Positions 7,662 to 15,529 of a stretch of DNA of 32,951 bases are shown piece by piece. Within the stretch, counting starts at the first letter, position 1. The number at the start of each line of letters is the position of its first letter. Made by a program: the position numbers and the translations under genes. Below the pieces are notes generated by a model that saw only the letters and a program-made list of their open reading frames with translations, ran no database searches and had not been told where the DNA came from. The DNA comes from Flavobacteriales bacterium (lineage in GTDB: Bacteria > Bacteroidota > Bacteroidia > Flavobacteriales > Schleiferiaceae), in the NCBI GenBank assembly GCA_002707525.1, contig PAND01000010.1:115668-148618 (forward strand), read 5' to 3'.

Positions 7662-8911
7662 GATACAAGGCTTAAGTAAGATCCCTTTACAAAAACACCT
7701 CTAATACAGTTATTTACTTCCATTAACTTAAATGGATTGTTGAATGATTTTGAGGCCATTGCTATTAGAGGGTTTGTATTCTGAGTAAGAATGGTAAACT
7801 CTGCAGTTTGGCCTTCTACTATGGATATTTCAGGTAAGCCAAGTAATTTTCTTGGAGCCAAACTTAATCTTGCTTGTATGAGTTCACCCTCCATTTGGAA
7901 GTTTGCGAATAAAGCGCTTAAGGCACCCTCAAAACCTGCCATTCCAAACTCAGCATTATCAAATTCGCATTGTTTTTGTTCAATATCCTTTGGTAGATGG
8001 TCAACCGCAATGCAGTCAATTGTGCCATCAAGAACAGCATCTCTTAAGGCCGCACGGTCCTCAGGAGTCCTTAGGGGAGGGTTCATTTTGAATTCAGTTC
8101 CATAATTTGTCAAGTCCGCATCTGTGAATACAAGATGACTAACGTTTACACTTGCAGAAACATTGAGACCTTTGGCCTTTGCTTCACGAACTGCATTGAC
8201 TCCTTCAACCGTACTTAAAGATGCTATGTGTAGCGAACCCTCTGTATACTCTAAGATGGCTAGATCACGCTGTATTTGCGTTGTTTCTGCTATCACAGGA
8301 GCACCTTTTAATCCTATATAAGTGGAAATTGCTCCTTCATGCATCATTCCACCTGAAGACAAACTGTGGTTTTCAGGATGCACCATGATTTTACCAAAGG
8401 GCTTCGCATAGAGCAAACCCAGCTTTAATAGATTAGCATTGTCGACTCCGCGTTTATAATCGCCAAAAATTCCCACACCAAGTTGGTTCATTTCGTACAT
8501 ATCGCTTAACTCATTACCAGATTTATCTTTAGAAAGAGTGCTTATGGGAACAAGGTGAATTGGAAGTGATTCTGACTTATTAAGAATAAATTCCACCCCC
8601 GTCTTATTGTCTATATGTGGCCGACCATTGCTAACGACACCAACTGCGGTGAAACCCCCTGCGGCAGCGGCAGCAGAACCAGAAATTAAATTTTCACTTT
8701 CTTCATTTCCTGGTTCCCCAAGATCAGAATGAAGCTCTGCAAACCCCGTGGTGAGAACGTCACCATTTAAATTGACTGTTTGATCAACTTGAACATTTTG
8801 CAATTTCCCAATAGCTTCAATGCGATCATCGTGAATTAATACATCTAGTTGCTCTCCATTATATGGACTATTTATATCAACGATTAATGCATTTTTAAAA
8901 AGAAGCTTCAT
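7658..8911 (-). CDS. Dihydroorotase-like amidohydrolase (PyrC family, altered metal site)
   Basis: Member of the dihydroorotase group of amidohydrolases (pyrimidine synthesis), 417 residues from the ATG at 8911. An upstream in-frame ATG at 8953 would add 14 residues that run into the previous gene and do not resemble the family. The usual first-strand HxH is HSD here (His61-Ser-Asp63, followed by LGEPG). The other likely ligands or catalytic residues are present: Asp151 (GDYK), His178 (VHPEN), His228 (LHIAS) and Asp304 (IAVDHLP). GRPHIDN (96-102) is the substrate-binding segment. It starts 5 bases after the BatA-like gene and is the last gene of the minus-strand run. It may be an active variant, or a regulatory pseudo-dihydroorotase of the kind that partners aspartate transcarbamoylase in some bacteria. 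Confidence 0.82.
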   Translation of the reverse strand: MKLLFKNALIVDINSPYNGEQLDVLIHDDRIEAIGKLQNVQVDQTVNLNGDVLTTGFAELHSDLGEPGNEESENLISGSAAAAAGGFTAVGVVSNGRPHIDNKTGVEFILNKSESLPIHLVPISTLSKDKSGNELSDMYEMNQLGVGIFGDYKRGVDNANLLKLGLLYAKPFGKIMVHPENHSLSSGGMMHEGAISTYIGLKGAPVIAETTQIQRDLAILEYTEGSLHIASLSTVEGVNAVREAKAKGLNVSASVNVSHLVFTDADLTNYGTEFKMNPPLRTPEDRAALRDAVLDGTIDCIAVDHLPKDIEQKQCEFDNAEFGMAGFEGALSALFANFQMEGELIQARLSLAPRKLLGLPEISIVEGQTAEFTILTQNTNPLIAMASKSFNNPFKLMEVNNCIRGVFVKGSYLSLVS

Positions 8912-8916
8912 CGACT

Positions 8917-10347
8917 TTAGGTTTTGACAAAAATAAGAGCAATTATAACGCAAAGCAATGCGAAGATTAAGTACCGCTTTTCATTAGATGAAGAGTTCCA
9001 AAAATCGATTGATTTATTGTTTGAGTAAGGATTAAATAAAGACACTGCATTCAAGTTCTTATTCATATCAAAATAGTCTGTTCCAAGGAATTCTGAATAA
9101 ATGAATTCTACTTCTTGGTTATTTGACCATTTATCCAATGCTAAATAATAGGGATGTCCCCAATCTTTTGGCATAAATCTTTGTTCATAGAACCTTCCGT
9201 CTAATGCTGCAATGACACCCTTGTCTACTTTTAAAAGAGCCCCTTGTTCAGTAATTAATGTATCGTATTCTTTGACTTCCGGCCAGGCATTCTGAATAGA
9301 TGGCCCAATAAAGTAAGACGAATAGAAAAGATGATTTAGAGAAGGTACTCCATAAATCCAATCAGGTTCTATAAATGTAGCCGCTTTGTTAAATGATAAA
9401 ACTTTCCCTGAGTAAGAAGATAGAAAGGAAGGAGTAAAATCTAGTCCAATGAGAACTACAGCACTGAATAAACTCAAATCATACTCCAAGCTAGAGTCAT
9501 AATACATGATGGAATCGCTAGGTTGTATGAATTCTTTGAAGACCTTATCATCAACTTGATGTATCACAAGTCGTTTAGTTCTTTTACTTTTTTTCCATAT
9601 AAAGATATTATCCTCTACCACTGTATCTGCATCTACAATTAGAGCTAAACTATCGCCCCATTTTAATTCACCCTCACCAATCTCATAGGACATGACTCTT
9701 GCTAGGTCAATAAGTGCGGTGTCGTTAGATAATTTAAAATCACAGGATTCTGGTACACTTATAATTCTTGTACCTAATTCATCAATAGTTTGCGTTATTG
9801 GGACATTGGATGTTTTGGAGCGTTCAGGAATCAAAGCGGTTAACGTGCTATCAAATAAATTAAAGCCATAACTCAAGATCATAGCGTCTTCAATAGTATT
9901 TAACAAAGCGCTTGAAGGTTCAAGTGAATTACAAATAGTCCAACAGGCTTCACGTGAATATACGCCCATGGAAATACCACTCTTGTCAAAAAGTTCATAA
10001 GTGCCGCTAGGCAACTCACTAATCATGGGCTTGAGCCAATTCTCCCTTAGACTCCACCCTGCGTGAGTATTGTCAATTTGTATGCTAAAGTTTTTTTCTT
10101 CTGACGTTGGATTGGCTAAGGAAATAACCACCAAAGCAATAGCAGCCATTCTCAATAGTAATACAATCCAGTCCTTGATTTTACGGCGCCTTCTTTTTGA
10201 AGGATTAACAGACTTTAGCCATATTAAAGATGGAATACTTTTAGTTTGCCTAGGTCGCAACCCAAAGAGATGAATCCAAATTGGTATGGTAGTTAAAATT
10301 AAGCCCCAAAGTAAATTAGGTCTTGTGAATTCAATTATCTCAAACAC
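8917..10347 (-). CDS. BatA-like double-transmembrane domain protein
   Basis: A 476-residue membrane protein. The N-terminal 80 residues match the BatA/aerotolerance N-terminal module frequent in Bacteroidota: membrane segment at about 12-30, a basic cytoplasmic loop with RRRRK (52-56), and a second membrane segment at about 59-79. A long region without recognised motifs follows, and a last membrane helix occupies about 456-474. I do not see an intact von Willebrand A metal site (DxSxS), so it is not a full BatA. The start overlaps the end of the hydrolase gene by 13 bases. Its role is unknown; a cell-envelope function is inferred from the topology. Confidence 0.8.
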   Translation of the reverse strand: MFEIIEFTRPNLLWGLILTTIPIWIHLFGLRPRQTKSIPSLIWLKSVNPSKRRRRKIKDWIVLLLRMAAIALVVISLANPTSEEKNFSIQIDNTHAGWSLRENWLKPMISELPSGTYELFDKSGISMGVYSREACWTICNSLEPSSALLNTIEDAMILSYGFNLFDSTLTALIPERSKTSNVPITQTIDELGTRIISVPESCDFKLSNDTALIDLARVMSYEIGEGELKWGDSLALIVDADTVVEDNIFIWKKSKRTKRLVIHQVDDKVFKEFIQPSDSIMYYDSSLEYDLSLFSAVVLIGLDFTPSFLSSYSGKVLSFNKAATFIEPDWIYGVPSLNHLFYSSYFIGPSIQNAWPEVKEYDTLITEQGALLKVDKGVIAALDGRFYEQRFMPKDWGHPYYLALDKWSNNQEVEFIYSEFLGTDYFDMNKNLNAVSLFNPYSNNKSIDFWNSSSNEKRYLIFALLCVIIALIFVKT

Positions 10348-11318
10348 CTTTCAATGAAGTTATAGCTATGTTCATAAACGTTTTCTAGATCAGACGAGAG
10401 TAAATAATTCTGGATAACATGCTCGCGAGCAGAAGTTTCAACCCAATACTTGCTCGTGGTACCCAATTGTTCGTGCATCTTCTTAGCTTGTGCTACATCT
10501 ATCACAAAGTCCTGATTTTTATCATCTTCATACCAGACCATATTCATAACAGGTACCCTGATGGAACTCAATAAATCATGATCAACAATAGTCTCAATCA
10601 AGTGCTGCATTTGAATTACACTTTGCCATGAATAGGTAACCGCTTTGCATGGAATTATCAAATGATCTTCTCTTGGAGGGACAGTTCTGTAGGATTCTCC
10701 ATCTATAAGTTTAATCAATTCAAAGCCCCACGGACCATTCAATAATGGAGTAGTAGGGTCGGGTAGGCCCATATTTGGGCTGTAATTCACTACTCCAATG
10801 ATATCTTCAGGGTATAAAGCTGCTAATCGGAGAGCAATAGATGAACCCGTTGAACAAGATCCAAGAATAATCTTTTTTCCCAGAATCTTTGCTAATTGAA
10901 AATCATACAGTGCTTTATCCCAAGCTTTTTCTGCAGTAAACCCAATTAATCTATTGGAATCAACTTCATCTATTCCATGTCCTGCCATCCGATTAAACAA
11001 AGCATTCATGCCGTATCGTTTAGGCAATAAATAACGAAGAGAGTCTCCTTCGTGTTTAGTGGCACTAAATCCGTGTAAATAAAGAAAGGCTACTTCTGTT
11101 TGCCTTATACTGTCGGTCCAGTAGATTTCTGTGAACGCGCAAATTTCAACATTATGTTCGGATTCATATTGTATTAAAGAATCTTCAATATCTGCTATAG
11201 CGGTGCCAATAAATGGTAATTGGCTAGAATAATCAGGAGTTTCAGGCGAAGGACCTACTACATACAATAACACCAAGGTTAGAATCAAAACGCCTATTAG
11301 TTTTTTAATAAATTTCAT
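10335..11318 (-). CDS. Membrane-anchored alpha/beta hydrolase
   Basis: A 327-residue protein with one N-terminal hydrophobic segment (about 5-22), so probably anchored on the outer face of the inner membrane. The alpha/beta hydrolase features are the oxyanion motif LYLHGFSATKHEG (79-91), a nucleophile elbow LGSCSTGSS (152-160) with probable nucleophile Ser156, acidic candidates in WYEDDKNQD, and a C-terminal catalytic histidine in REHVI (His300). The elbow is SxSxG rather than the textbook GxSxG, which some lipase-like members tolerate. It overlaps the next gene by 13 bases and the upstream CFFCG protein gene by 4 bases. The substrate is unknown; esterase or lipase activity is inferred. Confidence 0.85.
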   Translation of the reverse strand: MKFIKKLIGVLILTLVLLYVVGPSPETPDYSSQLPFIGTAIADIEDSLIQYESEHNVEICAFTEIYWTDSIRQTEVAFLYLHGFSATKHEGDSLRYLLPKRYGMNALFNRMAGHGIDEVDSNRLIGFTAEKAWDKALYDFQLAKILGKKIILGSCSTGSSIALRLAALYPEDIIGVVNYSPNMGLPDPTTPLLNGPWGFELIKLIDGESYRTVPPREDHLIIPCKAVTYSWQSVIQMQHLIETIVDHDLLSSIRVPVMNMVWYEDDKNQDFVIDVAQAKKMHEQLGTTSKYWVETSAREHVIQNYLLSSDLENVYEHSYNFIERCLR

Positions 11319-11746
11319 GGTTCACTTAAAGATTTAGCATTGAGTAGCGTAAGAGGAAAGGTATAGGCACCTTCATTTAGCTTTAGTATCCCCTGAAAAG
11401 TGTGAACCTCGTCAGTAAGATATTCCATCTTGTTTGCTAATTTTAACTCCATTACACTTTCCGGTCCAGCTGCTCCGCAGAAAAAACAACTAGCAAATGG
11501 AAAGGCGCTGAGCGCATAATCGTCACTTAAAACGTCTAAGGCAATAACATATCCTGTGATTTCAACTAGTTGACCATCTAATTCACGGTCTTTATCGGTC
11601 CATTTGGGCCTGAGTATCCACATTGAAGTCTCTTTTTCAAAAACTTCCTCAAATTGTAAACGTTCAAAAGAACTCCATCGAACACGTACTTGTGCACTGA
11701 TATTAGTACTCATTAACATAAACATTAAGTATAGCGCTATTCTCAT
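11315..11746 (-). CDS. Small exported CFFCG protein, DUF3299-like (copy 1)
   Basis: A 143-residue protein with a signal peptide (hydrophobic 3-14, cleavage near ISA-Q at 18/19). The mature part has the pattern VEITGYVIALD (61-71), YALSAFPFASCFFCG (77-91) and GPESVMEL (94-101), closely matching the next gene upstream. Cys87 and Cys90 form a CxxC pair that could bind a metal or make a disulfide. The overall plan recalls DUF3299-type periplasmic proteins. It overlaps both neighbours by 4 bases, in a run with an ABC permease and ATPase. The function is not established; metal handling is inferred from the cysteines and the His-rich permease. Confidence 0.75.
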   Translation of the reverse strand: MRIALYLMFMLMSTNISAQVRVRWSSFERLQFEEVFEKETSMWILRPKWTDKDRELDGQLVEITGYVIALDVLSDDYALSAFPFASCFFCGAAGPESVMELKLANKMEYLTDEVHTFQGILKLNEGAYTFPLTLLNAKSLSEP

Positions 11747-12156
11747 CCTGCAAATTCCACCTGTTGGAGAATAAAAAATAATCGAAATGGATCTTTGGAG
11801 TTGAATACGAGGGTTCCTTTCACTACAACAAACTGATCGGTAATCAAATTATCAGGGCGATCCTTAAAAATCAATTCTATAACCGAATTGGGTTCAGCAT
11901 TTCCACAGAAAAAACATGATGAAAATGCATAACGCGAAAGTGCATATTGATTGCCTTCCACATCAACAGGGACCAAGTATCCTTGAATAACTATTTCTTG
12001 GTTTTGATATTTATCTAACCAAGAAGGAAACTGCGGTTCATAGAGCCCGTCAGGCGTTATAGAATAGGGCACGGCTAAAAGCTCCCACGGCATCACTGCT
12101 TGCGCCTTACATAGATGGCTAAATAACATCATAGAAAGTACAATGAACTTTTTCAT
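11743..12156 (-). CDS. Small exported CFFCG protein, DUF3299-like (copy 2)
   Basis: A 137-residue paralogue of the preceding small protein. I place the start at 12156 rather than the in-frame ATG at 12198, because it gives a clean signal peptide (MKKFIVLSMMLFSHLCKAQA) and an ATGA overlap with the permease stop, as at the other junctions. The mature part has VIQGYLVPVD (56-65), YALSRYAFSSCFFCG (71-85) and EPNSVIEL (88-95). Cys81 and Cys84 match the CxxC pair of copy 1. The two genes probably arose by tandem duplication followed by strong divergence. Function is unknown. Confidence 0.75.
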   Translation of the reverse strand: MKKFIVLSMMLFSHLCKAQAVMPWELLAVPYSITPDGLYEPQFPSWLDKYQNQEIVIQGYLVPVDVEGNQYALSRYAFSSCFFCGNAEPNSVIELIFKDRPDNLITDQFVVVKGTLVFNSKDPFRLFFILQQVEFAG

Positions 12157-13238
12157 TTGCGCCTGGATAGAATCGTGAAGATAATTATGGATAGACATAT
12201 TGGTAAAAGTACAAGTCCGTCTTCATGATGATTGTAAAAGTTAAAAGTGCCTCTAAGTACTATGTAGGATATTAGAGACCCAAGTATTACCATAATTAAC
12301 GCTAAGCCATGACAATACATTAAAATATGCCTTGTACTTCGTTTTTGTAAGAATAGAAAGCGCTGGGTAATACGTTCTGTATTGCCCAAATATAAGACCA
12401 CTAACATAAATAATATTAAGAGCACAACAGGAACAAGAATACTATAGCTTTCAAGATTCTTGAGCACCGGTGCCCACTGCTTTTGAAGTTGAGCAAAGAT
12501 AAATACAGGAAAGGCGGCTTGTTCGTCAGCACGACTATCAAAAACGCGAGGAAGCATCACCAAAGCAGATTTACTTTTTAGCCTCAGCATTAGTGCGGTG
12601 ATCTCGTCTGAATGATTCGCTGAATGCATGCCGTAATAGGCACTAGTTGTTGTAAAAAAACATGATTGATCCGCAGCTCTTTCAGCACGAACTAACCCTA
12701 CAATTTGCAGGTGATGATGGTGGGTTTCGCCGCTACTGGCGCCATGAGAAGAATGAAGAGTATCACCAATTTGTAACCCTAGAGCTTTCGCTAAATCGTG
12801 ATCTAATACCACATCCTCTTCACCAGAAGGAAAATCACCTTTTTCGAGCTCTATATTCATCCATTCATAATAGTTCATAGATGTTCCTATCAAGGGATAC
12901 CCCGAAATATTGTCTCCAAGAGATACCGGGCAAGATGAGGCAGTCATAGGATGGTTTTCCCAGAATTCGACAGTATGTCTTTGAATATTACCGGTGGGGT
13001 TTTCAAGTCTAAATAATGTATTGGCAACGATTTGTAATGGTGAGCCTTTCCGACTCACAATGACGTCCACATATTGTGCGCTTTCTGTCCATTTTTTAAA
13101 AATATATGCCTCGGTTATCCGTGCACCATAAAAACCTATACCAACTATTAAAGCAAGGAAAACAAGCATGAGGTACTGTACCCCCTTTGCTCGTAACTGA
13201 CCTCGCCATATGATTAGTACGTTCTTCAAAGCATCCAT
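12153..13238 (-). CDS. ABC transporter permease, FtsX/MacB-like, with His-rich outer loop
   Basis: A 361-residue inner-membrane permease with the FtsX/MacB plan: membrane helix 1 at about 21-38, a large outer domain of about 220 residues, then three helices near the C-terminus (about 265-285, 305-325 and 340-357). The outer domain has the conserved VVLDHDLAKALGLQIGDT (143-160) segment. Directly after it lies a histidine cluster, with His162, His165 and HHHH at 173-176. The N-terminus overlaps the ATPase gene by 13 bases, so the two make one transporter. Such systems usually export or extract substrates from the envelope rather than import them. The His cluster suggests metal sensing or binding, which is inference. 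Confidence 0.85.
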   Translation of the reverse strand: MDALKNVLIIWRGQLRAKGVQYLMLVFLALIVGIGFYGARITEAYIFKKWTESAQYVDVIVSRKGSPLQIVANTLFRLENPTGNIQRHTVEFWENHPMTASSCPVSLGDNISGYPLIGTSMNYYEWMNIELEKGDFPSGEEDVVLDHDLAKALGLQIGDTLHSSHGASSGETHHHHLQIVGLVRAERAADQSCFFTTTSAYYGMHSANHSDEITALMLRLKSKSALVMLPRVFDSRADEQAAFPVFIFAQLQKQWAPVLKNLESYSILVPVVLLILFMLVVLYLGNTERITQRFLFLQKRSTRHILMYCHGLALIMVILGSLISYIVLRGTFNFYNHHEDGLVLLPICLSIIIFTILSRRK

Positions 13239-13765
13239 GAATTGGAATTCATGAAGTGGTCTTTCATTCTAATGTCATGAGTTACGGCTACTATTGACAT
13301 ATCTGTATTTCCCAAAACATATTCTTCAATGAGTTGAAATACAATTGTAGCTAAATCATCGTCAAGCGCACTTGTAGGTTCGTCAAGAAGTACAATATCA
13401 CTATCATTACTCATGGTTAGAGCTAAAGAAAAACGTTGCAATTGACCCACACTTAGTTCATCTGGATATTTTACAAAATGAGAATTCAACTTTAAGCGTT
13501 CCGCTAATGATAAAACACCCTTGCCTCCAAACAGATTCAGCTGTTCCTCTAAGGTCAAATAAGAAATCCATATATCCTGCTGAGGCATGAGTGACGTAGA
13601 TCTATTCTCAATTAAAGTAATGCATGTATCGTTATCTATAAGTCCATGTAATGCTTTAAGAAGGGTGGTTTTGCCAGATCCTGAAATCCCTGTGCAAAGC
13701 GTCACGCCGGATACTATACTTAGTTCCGGATATTCAATTGCATGCTGACCTATTTTGATTTTCAT
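13226..13765 (-). CDS. ABC transporter ATP-binding protein, short
   Basis: A 179-residue ABC ATPase. All the core motifs are intact: Walker A GISGSGKTT (26-34), Q-loop around Gln62/Gln63 (MPQQD), signature LSVGQ (104-108), Walker B IVLLDEPTSALDD (124-136) and H-loop His163 (VTHD). It is about 40 residues shorter than typical LolD/MacB ATPases; the N-terminal strand region and the C-terminus are both trimmed, but nothing catalytic is missing. It begins 2 bases after the DUF456 gene stop and overlaps the permease start by 13 bases. It powers the FtsX-type permease encoded next to it. Confidence 0.9.
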   Translation of the reverse strand: MKIKIGQHAIEYPELSIVSGVTLCTGISGSGKTTLLKALHGLIDNDTCITLIENRSTSLMPQQDIWISYLTLEEQLNLFGGKGVLSLAERLKLNSHFVKYPDELSVGQLQRFSLALTMSNDSDIVLLDEPTSALDDDLATIVFQLIEEYVLGNTDMSIVAVTHDIRMKDHFMNSNSWML

Positions 13766-13767
13766 AG

Positions 13768-14217
13768 CTATACCAATAACACGTATACAAGTATAGCTGA
13801 GAGAGCATACATTGCTTTAATTAATATCCCGCTAAAGATTCCTAAAATCGCATGTACGCTGGCAAGACTGCTTTGTTTGGTATTCTGAGTAATCGTGAAT
13901 TCACCTATAAATGCTCCAATAAATGCTCCTAATACCATTCCTGGGCCTGTGAATAATGAGAGTAACATTCCTATTGTGGCGCCATTGGCAGCGCGATTTG
14001 AAGCGCCATATTTCTTTGTGACAATAGCGGGAAGTACAAGGTCTAAACAAAAGATCACAAAACCTCCTGCTATCATTAGATAAATAACAGAGCCATCCAA
14101 TTCGCAATAAATAAGCGCAAGAATCAAACCCACAGAAGAGAAAATAGGACCGGGTATTGCTGGCAAAAGTGCGCTGACTAAGCCAAATATTAAAAAGATC
14201 CAAATGAGTAATTCCAT
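13768..14217 (-). CDS. DUF456 family membrane protein
   Basis: A 149-residue hydrophobic protein with about four membrane segments and glycine-rich stretches: LLPAIPGPIFSSVGLILAL near the N-terminus, and GATIGMLL, GPGMVLGAFIGAFIGE (91-106) in the middle. The two halves resemble the repeated Gly-rich hairpins of the DUF456 family, whose function is unknown. It is the first gene of the eight-gene minus-strand run and lies 59 bases from the divergent nuclease gene, so the run's promoter should be in that gap; I could not find a convincing one. Confidence 0.8.
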   Translation of the reverse strand: MELLIWIFLIFGLVSALLPAIPGPIFSSVGLILALIYCELDGSVIYLMIAGGFVIFCLDLVLPAIVTKKYGASNRAANGATIGMLLSLFTGPGMVLGAFIGAFIGEFTITQNTKQSSLASVHAILGIFSGILIKAMYALSAILVYVLLV

Positions 14218-14276
14218 GAGGATAAATATAACATAATAGACCTTGAGTGAATGTTCCTATTGGCTAATTTACCGCA

Positions 14277-15527
14277 GTGAAATTTGTAGTAGTAGACATA
14301 GAGACAACAGGAGGTAGGCCAACAGGTAATGATATCACAGAAATTGGGGTTGTTCATGTAGAAAATAAAAAAATCATCCATCAATGGTCTTCCTTAGTCA
14401 AGCCTAATTCTACCATTCCATATAATATTCAAGTGTTAACTGGAATTAGTAATGAAATGGTAGCGGACGCTCCTGATTTTCAAAGCCTTATTCCAGAATT
14501 ACAGAAACAGCTTTTGGGCGATGTCTTTGTTGCCCATAGTGTCAACTTCGATTATTCGTTTATTGAACGTTCGTTTCAAGAATATCAGGTACCGTGGAGG
14601 ATGGACAAACTTTGTACAATCAAATATGCCAGAAAAATATTTCCGGAAATAGGACGCTATTCGCTCGCAAATCTTGCTCGGGAATTACTTGTATCAAATA
14701 ATAATCCGCATCGGGCCTTAAGCGATGCACTCTGTGCAGCAGAGGTGTTAATTCATTGCTTTCATGGTGATTACGATCAAAAGTTACTTTCCAATCCTAA
14801 ATCAGGTTTACTTCAACGGATTCAAATTCCGGATAATTTGCCGCGAGAGCAATACGTAAATCTACCCGAAGAATTCGGCGTATATGAATTTAAAGATGCA
14901 CAAGGTCTACCCCTTTATATTGGGAAAGCAAATAATATTAAAAAACGTATTACCCAGCATTTCTCAACCCAAAAGGAAACCACCAAATACCAACGTTTAA
15001 TGAAGGAGTGCTATTTTTTGGATTACACCATCCTTCCAAACGAAATTTTAGCACTCATTTATGAAGACCATAAAATCAGAGCACATTGGCCAATACTTAA
15101 TAAATCCCAAAAGAAACAATCATTGAAATTTGGGCTATACGCCTATGAAAACGGCAAAGGAGAAATTAAATGGGTGATTCAGAAATCCAAAGGAAGCGGT
15201 GCATTGCGGAAATTTGGATCATATTTAAGTGGTCAAACATGGCTCGCCAATTATTTAGAAGAAACAAAAAGTATACGAACGGATAATCGTGATACTTTAA
15301 ATTCCCTAAAACAATCGTTTCAAAAATCTTGGATTATAAACCTTGATGAGGGTGGTGCGGTATTCATAGAAAACGGAAATCTAGTTGGGATCTACCTTGA
15401 AGATGATTTTTTACACCAAAAAGAATGGGTGAGGAAGAATTTTCTTACTATTCAACCCTCACCCACATTAAATGCTATTGGTCAAAAACTTATGGACCAA
15501 AGACCTGATAGTATCCTTGAGATTTAA
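14277..15527 (+). CDS. DEDDh 3'-5' exonuclease fused to UvrC-like GIY-YIG nuclease
   Basis: A 416-residue two-domain nuclease. The N-terminal domain (about 1-165) is DnaQ/DNA polymerase III epsilon-like: Asp7 and Glu9 in DIETTG, Asp92 in NFDYSF, His145 and Asp150 in HRALSD. The second domain (about 198-285) is GIY-YIG as in UvrC and Cho: GVYEF (201-205), LYIGKANNIKKRITQHF (213-229), and a Glu in LPNEIL. The last 130 residues have no motif I recognise. The start is GTG, since no in-frame ATG precedes the catalytic DIETTG. DnaQ-Cho fusions of this kind are known in several phyla and are thought to act in DNA repair. Its stop is 2 bases from the convergent clpC stop. Confidence 0.9.
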   Translation: MKFVVVDIETTGGRPTGNDITEIGVVHVENKKIIHQWSSLVKPNSTIPYNIQVLTGISNEMVADAPDFQSLIPELQKQLLGDVFVAHSVNFDYSFIERSFQEYQVPWRMDKLCTIKYARKIFPEIGRYSLANLARELLVSNNNPHRALSDALCAAEVLIHCFHGDYDQKLLSNPKSGLLQRIQIPDNLPREQYVNLPEEFGVYEFKDAQGLPLYIGKANNIKKRITQHFSTQKETTKYQRLMKECYFLDYTILPNEILALIYEDHKIRAHWPILNKSQKKQSLKFGLYAYENGKGEIKWVIQKSKGSGALRKFGSYLSGQTWLANYLEETKSIRTDNRDTLNSLKQSFQKSWIINLDEGGAVFIENGNLVGIYLEDDFLHQKEWVRKNFLTIQPSPTLNAIGQKLMDQRPDSILEI

Positions 15528-15529
15528 AT

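Noticed and set aside
7791-8105. Open frame of 104 codons antisense to the dihydroorotase-like gene
   Set aside because: The coding strand has clear family motifs across the same stretch, and the antisense product has no domain, start signal or promoter.
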